DNA of 64,000 nucleotides, taken from the NCBI GenBank assembly GCA_964433135.1, contig CAYSQW010000003.1, positions 1-64,000 of the forward strand. The letters are read 5' to 3'. Source of the DNA: CAYSQW01 sp964433135 (GTDB taxonomy: Bacteria > Acidobacteriota > Aminicenantia > Aminicenantales > Aminicenantaceae). The notes under the pieces were generated by a model. It ran no database searches. It saw only the letters and a list, made by a program, of their open reading frames with translations, and was not told the DNA's origin. The stretch's first letter is position 1; each line of letters opens with the position of its first letter. Positions 1-8,626 of this stretch are shown piece after piece. The position numbers were made by a program, and so were the translations under genes.

Positions 1-66
1 TCTGAATACAAACGCATCAATGAGGCATTGTGGGCCAATTTCCCCGGTTACGATTTCAGTGGGTAG
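1..66 (+). CDS. 3' end of an upstream gene (21 codons), product unknown
   Basis: Frame 1 is open from the window edge to a TAG at 64-66 and ends in the residues NFPGYDFSG. The stop lies one base before the ATG at 68 of the permease gene, the spacing expected of cotranscribed genes. FtsX-type permeases with an N-terminal prefix domain are often preceded by a PadR-family repressor, so a PadR C-terminus is a reasonable guess, but 21 residues are too few to identify the family. Confidence 0.4.
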   Translation, partial: SEYKRINEALWANFPGYDFSG

Positions 67-67
67 C

Positions 68-2674
68 ATGATGAAGAGAAAACAGCAACCTCCTGTGCTC
101 GCAGAAAAGCTTTTCTACCATCTCCTTCCGGAATCGGAACGGCAAGCTCTGCTGGGAGATTACGCAGAACTGTTCCAGGGTCTGGTCGACAGGCGGGGGA
201 GGATCGTTGCCGGGATCTGGTACAGACTTCAATGCTTCATGGCTTTGCTTTCAGCGATGATGGATTCAATGAAATGGAGTGGCATCATGATTAAGAATTA
301 TATGAGAATCGCCTTGAGAAATCTTTCCCGAAACAGACTGGTCTCTTCCATCAATCTTTTGGGTCTGGCCCTGGGAATGGCATGCTTCATGGTCATCCTT
401 CTCTGGGTTCAGGACGAGATGAGTTTTGATTTGTTTCACACCCATGCCGATGTGCTGTGGCGCGTGGCGGAAGTACAGTCCTACAGCGGCAATCCGACGA
501 AAGTGGCCAGAACACCTGCGCCGCTTGCGCCGGCCCTCGTTGAAGAAATTCCCGAGGTTGTGAATGCCATGCGCATGTTTCCGGCACCCAGTCTGCTGGT
601 GACGCACGGCGAAAAAAGGTTTTATGAAGACGGCGTCATTTTTGCCAGCCCCTCCATTCTGGAGATGTTCACATTTCCGGTTCTGGAGGGTGACGGCAAT
701 AACGCCTTGCGGAATGTCTCCTCAGCAGTGATCACCAGGGAGATGGCACAAAAATTTTTCGGGGATACGGATCCCCTGAACAAACGTCTCTCTCTCAACA
801 ACAAGTATGATTTTATCGTAAGGGCCGTCATGCAAAATGTGCCGGAAAATTCGCAATTGCAATTTGATATCATACTGCCCTTTGAGGCATTGGTCACCAT
901 AGGACCGGATATCGGGATCCGATGGGGGAACGTACTGGAGAATTGGGGCATCAACTTTATTTTTACTTATATACAAACAGCCGAAGCGGCGGACCGAACC
1001 GTGATCGAGGAGAAGATCCCGGATTTCATCGAAAATCATTCTGGAATTGAGGGCACCCGGCTTTATCTGCAGCCCATGAAAGACATCCATCTTCATTCAA
1101 ATCTCATGGCCGATTTTGAAGGCAACGGGGATATTGTTAACGTGAGGATATTCACCATCATCGCTTTTCTCATTTTACTGACGGCATGTATCAACTTCAT
1201 GAATCTCACCGCAGCGCAATCGGGAAAGCGCTCAAAAGAAGTGGGCATGAGAAAGATCGCCGGAGCCAATAGAATCCGTATTATCAGACAGTTTTTAAGC
1301 GAATACATCCTTCTGACACTGCTGGCTTTTTTTGTGGCGGCGGCTCTGGTCACAGTTTTCTTACCCATGTTAAATCATATTTCAGGGAAGTCCTTAACCC
1401 TCGGCGCCATGTACACGGCCGGTATGCTTGCCGGTTTGATCCTGACCATTATCTTCACGGGCTTTTTGTCGGGCATATACCCGGCCTTCATTCTTTCGGC
1501 CTTTCGACCTGTACAAGCGATAAGGCGCTCCCTGAGCGCCGGCCCGAAAGGCAGATGCTTCAGGCGGATTCTTGTGGTTTTCCAACTGATGATCTCTATT
1601 GCTTTGGTCATTTCCACGCTCGCTATTCGTCGTCAGCTGGATTTTATTCAAAACAGCAAATTGGGTTTTGACAGAGAGCAGGTGATCTGGTTGCGCCTCA
1701 GCGGAGATTCAAACCAGCACTACGATTCGCTGAAAAGTGAACTGACCCGGAATGTCCATATTCGCGGGGTGACTGCCGCCGACCAATTGCCGACGCAGAT
1801 TATCTATTCATGGAATGGAGCAAACTGGCCGGGCAAAGATCCTGATGCTCCTGGCCTGATGAATGCTATCCTGGTTGATTTTGATTTCATTGAGACCATG
1901 GGTATACAATTGGCTGATGGCCGGGCTTTTTCCGATGCCGTCCAGAGTGACCGCACCGATGCGTTCATCTTGAACCGGAAAGCTGTTGAAATCATGGGAG
2001 AAGAGGACCCGATAGGAAAGACGTTTTCCTTTATCGGACGCCAGGGCCGTATCATCGGAGTTGTCGAAGATTTTCAATTCGAGACATTCTATCATGATGT
2101 CAAACCCCTGGTCCTGATGCACAGCGAACCGAGAAGCGACCACTACATGATCATCAGGCTTGGAGACGGCCATATTCCCAGAAACGTACAAATCATCAAA
2201 GAGGCCTGGAAGCGACAGATCCCTCATTATCCTTTCGATTGCGGTTTTCTGGATGAACACTTCGATATGCAATACAGAAATGAGATGCGTATGGGAACAC
2301 TTTTTGATTATTTCTCAATCCTGGCGTTCTGCATTGCTTTCTTGGGTCTCTTTGGTCTGGTCACTTTTGAGGCTGAAAGACGAACCAAGGAGGTCGGCAT
2401 CCGGAAGGTGTTGGGTGCGTCAGCCATAAATGTGGTTTCACTCCTGAATAGGGAACTTTTGCTCCTGATCATAACCGCCAATATCATTGCCTGGCCTGTT
2501 GCGTATTTTTTGATGAACCGGTGGCTGCAGAATTTCGCCTATCGAACCCGTCTGAGTCTCTCGATATTCATCCTTTCCGGCCTGACGGCTCTCGTCATTG
2601 CTCTGCTGACCGTCAGCTATCAGACCATCAAGGCGGCCACAGCCAATCCGGTCGAAGCGTTACGTTATGAGTAG
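68..2674 (+). CDS. FtsX-type ABC transporter permease with N-terminal prefix domain
   Basis: An inner-membrane permease of the MacB/FtsX superfamily, 868 aa. The first ~75 residues are a soluble prefix (LLPESERQALLGDYAELF) of the kind found in acidobacterial-type duplicated permeases. Next come the motif NYMRIALRNLSRNR, a first membrane helix, a periplasmic MacB-core-like domain, an FtsX block near residues 360-490 (GMRKIAGANRIRIIRQFLSEY), a second periplasmic domain and a C-terminal FtsX block (GIRKVLGASAINVVSLL). The two FtsX blocks in one chain mean an internal duplication. The open frame runs back to 20, but ATG at 68 (or 71), just after the upstream stop, is the more likely start. No ATPase is adjacent, so the partner ATPase is elsewhere or absent. 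The substrate is unknown; efflux or lipoprotein/peptide handling is typical of the family. Confidence 0.85.
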   Translation: MMKRKQQPPVLAEKLFYHLLPESERQALLGDYAELFQGLVDRRGRIVAGIWYRLQCFMALLSAMMDSMKWSGIMIKNYMRIALRNLSRNRLVSSINLLGLALGMACFMVILLWVQDEMSFDLFHTHADVLWRVAEVQSYSGNPTKVARTPAPLAPALVEEIPEVVNAMRMFPAPSLLVTHGEKRFYEDGVIFASPSILEMFTFPVLEGDGNNALRNVSSAVITREMAQKFFGDTDPLNKRLSLNNKYDFIVRAVMQNVPENSQLQFDIILPFEALVTIGPDIGIRWGNVLENWGINFIFTYIQTAEAADRTVIEEKIPDFIENHSGIEGTRLYLQPMKDIHLHSNLMADFEGNGDIVNVRIFTIIAFLILLTACINFMNLTAAQSGKRSKEVGMRKIAGANRIRIIRQFLSEYILLTLLAFFVAAALVTVFLPMLNHISGKSLTLGAMYTAGMLAGLILTIIFTGFLSGIYPAFILSAFRPVQAIRRSLSAGPKGRCFRRILVVFQLMISIALVISTLAIRRQLDFIQNSKLGFDREQVIWLRLSGDSNQHYDSLKSELTRNVHIRGVTAADQLPTQIIYSWNGANWPGKDPDAPGLMNAILVDFDFIETMGIQLADGRAFSDAVQSDRTDAFILNRKAVEIMGEEDPIGKTFSFIGRQGRIIGVVEDFQFETFYHDVKPLVLMHSEPRSDHYMIIRLGDGHIPRNVQIIKEAWKRQIPHYPFDCGFLDEHFDMQYRNEMRMGTLFDYFSILAFCIAFLGLFGLVTFEAERRTKEVGIRKVLGASAINVVSLLNRELLLLIITANIIAWPVAYFLMNRWLQNFAYRTRLSLSIFILSGLTALVIALLTVSYQTIKAATANPVEALRYE

Positions 2675-2760
2675 AAGGTTCGCGTCTCTGCTCAGTTAAG
2701 ATGTGATTTTTTTTCACTTCAATCAGTTGACTTCATATTTTCCGGCAGGGGAAATTGATG

Positions 2761-2876
2761 TATTTACGGGTCAAGATTGCCGTGGCGGCAAGCGATGGAT
2801 GGTGAGGCGTACTTTGGTACGTCGAGGCATCCGTTGCGCAGCAGACGTGGTGAGATTGGCCCGCCCGGAGGGGGAA
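2761..2876 (+). repeat. Dispersed palindromic repeat, copy 1
   Basis: This intergenic stretch resembles the reverse complement of 59371-59489 over about 115 bp. Shared blocks include an ACGGG start, GAGATT/AGATT-type boxes, GGTGAGAT followed by GGC, and a central palindrome (GAGGCGTACTTTGGTACGTC at 2804-2823 here). By eye, identity is about two thirds, with the palindrome and the flanking GGTGAGAT box best conserved. No convincing reading frame is preserved between the copies. It is followed at once by an inverted repeat, as in copy 2. Confidence 0.7.
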
Positions 2877-2993
2877 GTAAGCCGATAATTAAATATCGAG
2901 AAATCGGATATTCGCCAAATGATACGACTTCTCTGCTATCTTACGTCTATCTCTGCCGAGTTGAAATTCATTTCATATATATCGGCTTACTTC
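2874..2993. repeat. Inverted repeat attached to palindromic repeat copy 1
   Basis: GAAGTAAGCCGATA at 2874-2887 is the perfect reverse complement of 2980-2993, a 14-bp stem enclosing about 92 bases of AT-rich sequence. Copy 2 of the repeat has a comparable but different stem in the same relative place, so the stem appears to be part of the element. Together with the repeat it fills most of the 328-base gap between the permease and the symporter; no gene is seen there. Confidence 0.65.
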
Positions 2994-3002
2994 ATAAATA
3001 CA

Positions 3003-4238
3003 TCAATTCTGATGGGTTTTTTCTTCCGATTCTTGTATGACAACCGAACAAGCCATATTCCCGATGACGTTGGTGCAGGTCCGGACCATGTCCAGAAAAC
3101 GATCCACGCCCAGGATCAGCGCGATCCCTTCCAGGGGAATGCCCAGCTGTTTCAACACCATGGCCAGGCAGATGATCCCGGCCATGGGAACGCCCGCGGC
3201 GCCGATCGACGACAGGACCGCCATCAGGACGATGGTGATCTGCCCGGTGAGTCCCAGATGGATGCCGTAGATCTGGGCGATGAACACGGCGGAGACGCCC
3301 TGATAGAGCGCGGTGCCGTCCATGTTGACGGTCGAACCCAGAGGAATGACGAAGCTCGAATATTCCCGGGACACACCGATGTCTTCCACGTTGTCCATGG
3401 CGACGGGAAGTGTGGCCATGGAACTGGATGTGCTGAAGGCGATGAGTATCGCATCCTTTACGGCCTTGAAGAATTTGAGCGGTTTGACATGTCCGAGGAA
3501 TCTGACCGAAAGGCTGTTGACGCTGAGCGTATAGAACAGAAGTCCGCCGATAACCACCACCGAGTATTTCAGGAGGGTGACCAGTATCCCCACTCCGTAT
3601 TTTCCGATGACGGCCGCGATCAGGGCGAGTACCCCGAATGGGGCCAGTTTCATGATGATGTGAACGATCTGGATGATGGCGTCGTTTAATCCGTCGAAGA
3701 TCTTGATCACGGGGTCGGACTTTTCGTTGGGGATCAGGGTGAAGACGACGCCGAAAAGGATCGCCATGAAAATGATCTGCAGCATATTGCCTTCCACGAA
3801 TGCCTGCACGGGATTGGAGGGGACGATGTTGATCAGGGTGTCGATAAGATCCGGGGCTTCATCCATCCCCTCAATCCCGACCTGGGCGGTGGCCTCGTAA
3901 TTCTGATAGAGTTCGGCCTTGACTTCTTCGTTCAGCCCTTCTCCGGGACGCACGGTGTTGGCGAGAATGAGGCCGATGCAGATGGCGATGATCGTCGTGA
4001 CGAGAAAATAGAGAGCCGTTTTAGCCCCGATCCGTCCCAGCTTGCGGATGTCTCCCAGGCTGGCCGTTCCCAGGAGCAGCGAAACGAAAACCAGAGGGAC
4101 GACGATCATGGTGATCATACGCAGAAAGATTTGACCGATCGGTTCGATCACCAGGACCTTTTCCCTGAAAACCAGTCCGAGAATGACCCCCAGGATCAAG
4201 CCGATGAATATTTGGGTGTGAAGAGGAATCTTTTTCAT
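3003..4238 (-). CDS. Dicarboxylate/amino acid:cation symporter (DAACS family)
   Basis: A 411-aa inner-membrane Na+/H+-coupled symporter of the GltP/DctA family, importing glutamate/aspartate or C4-dicarboxylates. Family hallmarks are clear: the serine-rich reentrant loop (STSSSMATLPVAMDN), the PLGSTVNMDGTALYQG substrate/Na+ motif of TM7, and the second hairpin (SSIGAAGVPMAGI). Length matches the family. An AAGGA Shine-Dalgarno lies 8 bases before the ATG at 4238. It stands alone, transcribed toward the repeat element. Substrate choice between acidic amino acids and dicarboxylates cannot be settled by eye. Confidence 0.93.
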   Translation of the reverse strand: MKKIPLHTQIFIGLILGVILGLVFREKVLVIEPIGQIFLRMITMIVVPLVFVSLLLGTASLGDIRKLGRIGAKTALYFLVTTIIAICIGLILANTVRPGEGLNEEVKAELYQNYEATAQVGIEGMDEAPDLIDTLINIVPSNPVQAFVEGNMLQIIFMAILFGVVFTLIPNEKSDPVIKIFDGLNDAIIQIVHIIMKLAPFGVLALIAAVIGKYGVGILVTLLKYSVVVIGGLLFYTLSVNSLSVRFLGHVKPLKFFKAVKDAILIAFSTSSSMATLPVAMDNVEDIGVSREYSSFVIPLGSTVNMDGTALYQGVSAVFIAQIYGIHLGLTGQITIVLMAVLSSIGAAGVPMAGIICLAMVLKQLGIPLEGIALILGVDRFLDMVRTCTNVIGNMACSVVIQESEEKTHQN

Positions 4239-4421
4239 TCTTGATGTCCTTCTTTTTATGTTGGGAACAGCGCTCCATTTTTCAAAAGAAGGCCTATCAT
4301 AGCGTCTCGGCCTTTTGAAGTCAATCGAAGGGAGAGTGAAGCCGCAGCAGCGGCGGAGACGGCGGACGCGCTGAAGGAGAGGGTGTTTCCGGAGTTATTC
4401 CGGTTGAATGCCCCCCGGATT

Positions 4422-5183
4422 TCAGGACGTTTTGTTCGCTTTGAAAATGAAGTTGGAAGTGCTGTTGAAGCGCCCGGAAGCGGGAAGAAACTTTTCGATG
4501 GTGAAGCCGATCTCTTCCAGCAGGGATCGGATCTCTTCCGGGGTGTAATAATGCCGGATGGGCACGAAATACCAGTCCATGATAAGCTCTTCCAGTTTTT
4601 CCCCCTTACGGGATTTTTCCCGTTTCTTGAAGAAAAAGACCACGGGAGCCAGAAAGAAAGCCATGATCTTTGAAAGGGCCTTCCAGCTTTTCTTCGGGGT
4701 TCGGATAAGGGTCTTCCGGATGATCTCATGGATGAAAGTCAGTTTGGTTCGCGTGTAGACGGCCAGGAGAAAAGAACCTCCCGGTTTGATGAGGCGGGCG
4801 AGTTTTTTGATGGCTCCGATCGGATCCGTCGTGTGATGGACCGTCCCCCAGGCCCAGACGATGTCGACGCTTTCCTCCGGGAAGGGGAGGGAAAGCATAT
4901 CCTGGCGGGAGTATTCCGCATTCTCCAGCTTGAATTTGCGCATGAGGCTTCGTGCTGTTTCCAGGCTGCCTTCGCTGATATCGATCCCGGTCACTTTCTT
5001 CGCGCCGCGATTGGCGAAGATCGTGCTGAAAATACCGGTGCCGCAGCCGGCGTCGAGTACGGTTTTTCCTTGGATTTCGCTGTCCGAATAAAAAAGCTCC
5101 CAATGCTTTTCCGATTCTTCGTATTCGGGGAGATATTCCGTCCATACCACATCGTAAAAACGACCGACTTTCTCTTTGTTCAT
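4422..5183 (-). CDS. Class I SAM-dependent methyltransferase
   Basis: A 253-aa soluble methyltransferase. The SAM-binding motif I VLDAGCGTG lies at residues 42-50, followed by the acidic end of beta-2 (VTGIDIS) and VDIVWAWGTVHHTTD, the usual motif III region of Methyltransf_11 proteins. A basic hydrophobic segment (about residues 150-185) may contact the membrane. A TTG at 5216 would lengthen the protein by 11 residues, but ATG at 5183 is more natural. The gene lies downstream of epimerase and glycosyltransferase genes on the same strand, so methylation of a glycan, glycolipid or quinone-like acceptor is plausible. The substrate cannot be read from the sequence. Confidence 0.85.
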   Translation of the reverse strand: MNKEKVGRFYDVVWTEYLPEYEESEKHWELFYSDSEIQGKTVLDAGCGTGIFSTIFANRGAKKVTGIDISEGSLETARSLMRKFKLENAEYSRQDMLSLPFPEESVDIVWAWGTVHHTTDPIGAIKKLARLIKPGGSFLLAVYTRTKLTFIHEIIRKTLIRTPKKSWKALSKIMAFFLAPVVFFFKKREKSRKGEKLEELIMDWYFVPIRHYYTPEEIRSLLEEIGFTIEKFLPASGRFNSTSNFIFKANKTS

Positions 5184-5318
5184 GATCTCATTCCGTTTCG
5201 ATATTACCGCTTCCAAAACCCTGAGGGAGGTTCCGCCGCGGGAGGGGATATCATAGCTTCTTGCGGTTCCGAAGTCAATCCGGACGCCTTGTTCCGAGGC
5301 CGCGGCGCGGTGCTTCCG

Positions 5319-6296
5319 TCAATCCAACCAACCTTGGGATCTGTACCATGCGACGGCGTCGGCCATCCCCTCTTTAAACGACACCTGCGGTTGAAATCCC
5401 AGAGTGCGCGCCGCTTTTTGGATCGAAAGGGGTTTGGGATGGATGAAAAAGGCCAACTTACCGCGAGTCAGGGGGGCTTCCTTATTGAAGGCCCTGAACG
5501 ATTTTTCCAGGATCCAGGCTGCCGCTTCGGTTGGGAAAAGCGGAAGATAAACCGAGGGCAGGCGGGTTCCGACCGCCTCCGCGATCGCACCGACCATGGT
5601 CTTCACCGGAAGGGCTTCATCCCCGGACAGATTGTATATTTCGCCTCGGCGGCCCTTCGCCGCGCACATCAGAGCGCCGCGGATGAGGTCGTCGATGTAC
5701 ACCGGGGTCTGGAGAGCGCTTCCCCTCGTGACCATGAGAAAGCGCTTTTTGGCGACGGCGCGGATCAGCTTGAATGTTCGCCGGTCTCCCGGGCCGTAAA
5801 TCCATCCCGGCCGCACAATGCGGACATCCAAGCCGTTTTCAGCGTAACTCAGAGCGATCCGCTCTCCTTCGCATTTGGTCCGATCGTAAACGGTTTGAGG
5901 ATTGAGAGCGTGGTCCTCATCGGCGATGGATCCCGGCGGGACTTTCCCCAGAACTCCGGCGGAACTGAAGTGGACGATCGTTTTAACGTCCGCTTCGCCG
6001 GCTGCGCGGAGAACGGTGTCCGTACCTTGAATGTTTATGCGCGCGAAATCAGCGGGATTGATCAGGCTCCCCCCCAGCGCGGACGCCAGGTGGAAGAGAA
6101 TGTCGGTGTCCTTCAGCGATCGGACCAGCAGCGGAAAGTCGTTGATGTCTCCGGAAACCGCATTGCAGGCATCGAAAATGGGAAGGCGGCGCCGATGGCT
6201 CAGAACGCCGATTCGCCGCGGCTCCTTCCGCAGGGAATTTATAAGGTGGCTTCCCACGAAACCCGAAGCGCCGGTGATGAACACCCTGCCGCTCAC
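5319..6296 (-). CDS. NAD-dependent epimerase/dehydratase family protein
   Basis: A 325-aa extended short-chain dehydrogenase acting on nucleotide sugars or similar substrates. It has the N-terminal Rossmann motif GASGFVGSHL, a downstream HLASALGG segment, SSAGVLG (the Ser of the catalytic triad) and YDRTKCEGE, the YxxxK active site, followed by VRPGWIYGPGD. The start is GTG at 6296, overlapping the stop of the upstream GT4 gene by four bases (GTGA), so translation is coupled. Its place between glycosyltransferase and methyltransferase genes suggests it makes or modifies a sugar for an envelope glycan. Exact chemistry (epimerase, dehydratase or reductase) is not resolved. Confidence 0.9.
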   Translation of the reverse strand: MSGRVFITGASGFVGSHLINSLRKEPRRIGVLSHRRRLPIFDACNAVSGDINDFPLLVRSLKDTDILFHLASALGGSLINPADFARINIQGTDTVLRAAGEADVKTIVHFSSAGVLGKVPPGSIADEDHALNPQTVYDRTKCEGERIALSYAENGLDVRIVRPGWIYGPGDRRTFKLIRAVAKKRFLMVTRGSALQTPVYIDDLIRGALMCAAKGRRGEIYNLSGDEALPVKTMVGAIAEAVGTRLPSVYLPLFPTEAAAWILEKSFRAFNKEAPLTRGKLAFFIHPKPLSIQKAARTLGFQPQVSFKEGMADAVAWYRSQGWLD

Positions 6297-7471
6297 GTGA
6301 CTCCGGACTCCTTGTCGCCCTGGGATTTGGAGAGTGCCAGTCGGATTTTTTCCCGGTAGCGATCGATGGTATATTCACGGGCCGCCATTTCCCGGGCGGC
6401 ACGAGCCCGGGATTGACCGGCCGGATCGAAGAGGGCGAACCGCAGGCCCGCCGCCATCGATTCCGGATTCGGATCGACCAGCACTGCGATGTCGTCATCC
6501 AGGATCTGGGTGTGGGTCCAAAGCCGGGTGGCGACGACCGGTTTTCCGGTTTTCAGGAACGAATAAATTTTTAAGGGTGTATTGGTTCCGGAGAGTCGGG
6601 GGGATATAAGAACGTCGGCCAGCTCCAGATAAAGAGGCATGTGTCCTGGCGGCACCTGGCCGGTGAAAACCATACGATCCGCGATTCCCAGAGAGACCGC
6701 GGTTTCCTTCGTCCGCCGAACCGCCGCCGGACTTTCCCCCACCATAAGGAAAACCACGTGCGGATCAGAGATATGAGCGGCTGCGTGCAGTAGGAGCGGG
6801 ATCCCTTGATAGGGCTGAAAATTACCTGCATAGAGAACGACTTTTTTCCCTTCCAGTCCCAGCTCTTTTCTTTTGCGGGAGACGTCATCGCGGTCGGGAG
6901 CGGAAGAGTCGATTTCGATGATGTTCTCCAGAAGAACGGCTTTGGCGCCGAAGCCCAGCTCTTTTACGGTTTTTTGCAGGTCCGGGCAGATCACGATCAC
7001 GCCCTCGGAATTCCGAAGGATCATTTTTTCCATCCGCATGAAGACGGATTTGAGCAGACGTGACCGGGAGAAGTTGAAATTTTCCAGCTGTTGAGGCAGG
7101 CTGGAATGCATGTCATAGAGGTGGGGGATGTTCCAGAGACGACCCAGGATGACACCGAACAGCGCGCCCTCCTCGTGGGAAAAGATCAAGTCGTATTTGT
7201 TATTTACGAGCCGACCGGCCGCTTTGAGCACCAGGAGAAAATCCAGGGGAATCTTTGTCAGCGACGGACCGATCTTGATCTTCCGGATGCCGAAAAGATT
7301 CGGGGTTCGCAGGATGGTTAAACCGGGCATGGTTTTGTCTTCCCCAAGGTGGTAAGTCACCAGATCCACGTTGTGTCCCAGGTCGGTGAGGGCTTTGATG
7401 CGCAGGTAAACCGAAATGGGTGTGCCCCGGGGCTGGAAAAAAGGTTCCGGAGCGAGCATAAGGATATTCAT
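6293..7471 (-). CDS. Glycosyltransferase family 4 (group 1)
   Basis: A 392-aa GT-B fold glycosyltransferase. The N-terminal acceptor domain begins MNILMLAPEPFFQPRGTPI and contains the HEEGALFG segment. The C-terminal domain has VVLYAGNFQPYQGIPLLLHA (start of the donor-binding half), VFLMVGE and VFTGQVPP, then the SPRLSGTNTPLKIYSFLKTGKPVVAT region, which carries the family's donor-sugar contacts (usually EGTPLK). It is read between GT2 and the epimerase with a 12-base gap and a 4-base overlap, indicating one operon. The likely role is adding a sugar to a lipid-linked or surface glycan. Confidence 0.9.
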   Translation of the reverse strand: MNILMLAPEPFFQPRGTPISVYLRIKALTDLGHNVDLVTYHLGEDKTMPGLTILRTPNLFGIRKIKIGPSLTKIPLDFLLVLKAAGRLVNNKYDLIFSHEEGALFGVILGRLWNIPHLYDMHSSLPQQLENFNFSRSRLLKSVFMRMEKMILRNSEGVIVICPDLQKTVKELGFGAKAVLLENIIEIDSSAPDRDDVSRKRKELGLEGKKVVLYAGNFQPYQGIPLLLHAAAHISDPHVVFLMVGESPAAVRRTKETAVSLGIADRMVFTGQVPPGHMPLYLELADVLISPRLSGTNTPLKIYSFLKTGKPVVATRLWTHTQILDDDIAVLVDPNPESMAAGLRFALFDPAGQSRARAAREMAAREYTIDRYREKIRLALSKSQGDKESGVT

Positions 7472-7483
7472 CGGATTAGGATC

Positions 7484-8464
7484 TTACGATTGCGGCGGAT
7501 CTTCTTTATCGGTGACGATCTCGCGGACAAAATAGATTCTCTTGTTCCCGGATTCATGATAAGACCGTATCATGACCTCGGCCAGAAGCCCCAGTGTGAT
7601 GAATTGAACTCCGATCACCACCAACAGAATAGACAACAGCAGGAGAGGGCGGCCGCTGATCCCGATTTTCAGGATGAGTCGCTGATAGGATAGGACGAGG
7701 CCGATGATCGCTCCGGCGGCTCCGCTGATCAAACCGAAGATGCCGAAGATCTGAAGAGGCCTTGTCGAGTAGCTGAGCATGAATTTAACCGTCAGCAGAT
7801 CGAAAACGACCTTGAGGGATCGTTTGAGCCCGTATTTGGATTTTCCGAAGCGTCGGGGGCGGTGGTTGACCTTTATTTCGGTGATGGAGACGCCGATGGT
7901 GCTGGCGATCGCCGGGATGAATCGATGGAGTTCTCCGTAAAGGTTTATATTTTCAACAACCTCTCTGCGGAAGGCTTTCAGCGTACATCCGTAATCATGA
8001 AGCTTGATCTTGGTGATGAAAGAGATGAGCCAGTTGGCGCAGTGTGAAGGCAGGCGGCGCGTCAGAAATTTATCCTTGCGGTCGGCTCTCCATCCGGACA
8101 CGATATCATACCCCTCGTCGATCTTCTCCAGCAAGCGTCCGAAATCTTGGGGATCGTTCTGCAGGTCCGCATCCAAAGTGATGACGATGTCACCACGGGC
8201 ATGATCGAAGCCGGCGGCCATAGCCGCGGTTTGTCCGAAATTCTTCCTCAAACGGATGACCGTAACCGAAGTGTCTTCGGCTTGAATGCGATTCAACACG
8301 GAAAAAGAGTTGTCCGTGCTTCCGTCGTCGATGAAAAGGATCTCATAATCGCGGTCCAGCTTCACGCAGGCTTCCTTGGTTTCCGCATAAAGCTGCGGCA
8401 GGTTCTCCTCTTCATTATAAACCGGGATCACGATGGAGAGACCCTGTGCTTTATGATTTTTCAT
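7484..8464 (-). CDS. Glycosyltransferase family 2, polyprenyl-phosphate sugar transferase type
   Basis: A 326-aa membrane glycosyltransferase resembling dolichol/undecaprenyl-phosphate transferases (DPM1/ArnC). Motifs: SIVIPVYNEEENLPQLY, FIDDGSTDNS (nucleotide binding), DADLQNDPQD (the DxD metal site), LHDYGCTLKAFRR, and two C-terminal membrane helices (about residues 230-300). The reading frame stays open to 8809, but ATG at 8464 begins the conserved domain. A TATAGT -10 ends 7 bases before this ATG and no Shine-Dalgarno is visible, suggesting a leaderless message. It is first of the four-gene glycan operon. Confidence 0.9.
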   Translation of the reverse strand: MKNHKAQGLSIVIPVYNEEENLPQLYAETKEACVKLDRDYEILFIDDGSTDNSFSVLNRIQAEDTSVTVIRLRKNFGQTAAMAAGFDHARGDIVITLDADLQNDPQDFGRLLEKIDEGYDIVSGWRADRKDKFLTRRLPSHCANWLISFITKIKLHDYGCTLKAFRREVVENINLYGELHRFIPAIASTIGVSITEIKVNHRPRRFGKSKYGLKRSLKVVFDLLTVKFMLSYSTRPLQIFGIFGLISGAAGAIIGLVLSYQRLILKIGISGRPLLLLSILLVVIGVQFITLGLLAEVMIRSYHESGNKRIYFVREIVTDKEDPPQS

Positions 8465-8471
8465 CCCGCAC

Positions 8472-8500
8472 ACTATAACATAATGAATCCTGGATGAAAA
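8472..8500 (-). promoter_or_regulatory. Putative sigma-70-type promoter of the glycan operon
   Basis: Read on the minus strand: TTTTCA (8495-8500), 17 bases, TATAGT (8472-8477). The -10 ends 7 bases before the GT2 start codon, so transcription would begin at or next to the ATG. Confidence 0.45.
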
Positions 8501-8571
8501 TACCGGAAAACCGCCGTTCCCGCCGGAGTGATCGCTCCGTTTCAAAGACCTTGAACAGACTGAGACATCAA

Positions 8572-8601
8572 TTGACATTCCGGTGCCGTCTGCCCTAAAA
8601 T
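8572..8601 (+). promoter_or_regulatory. Sigma-70-type promoter of the receiver-domain gene
   Basis: A perfect TTGACA at 8572-8577, an 18-base spacer and TAAAAT at 8596-8601, just upstream of the receiver gene. It is divergent from the glycan operon. Confidence 0.65.
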
Positions 8602-8626
8602 ATAAAAAAGGATTCATTTGCGAGCG

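Noticed and set aside
2703..2888. Short plus-strand frames over repeat copy 1
   Set aside because: The frames are not preserved in copy 2 and there is no ribosome binding site; the conserved signal is palindromic, not coding.
4728..6359. A 543-codon plus-strand open frame across the methyltransferase, epimerase and GT4 genes
   Set aside because: It crosses three well-supported minus-strand genes and has no recognisable motif.
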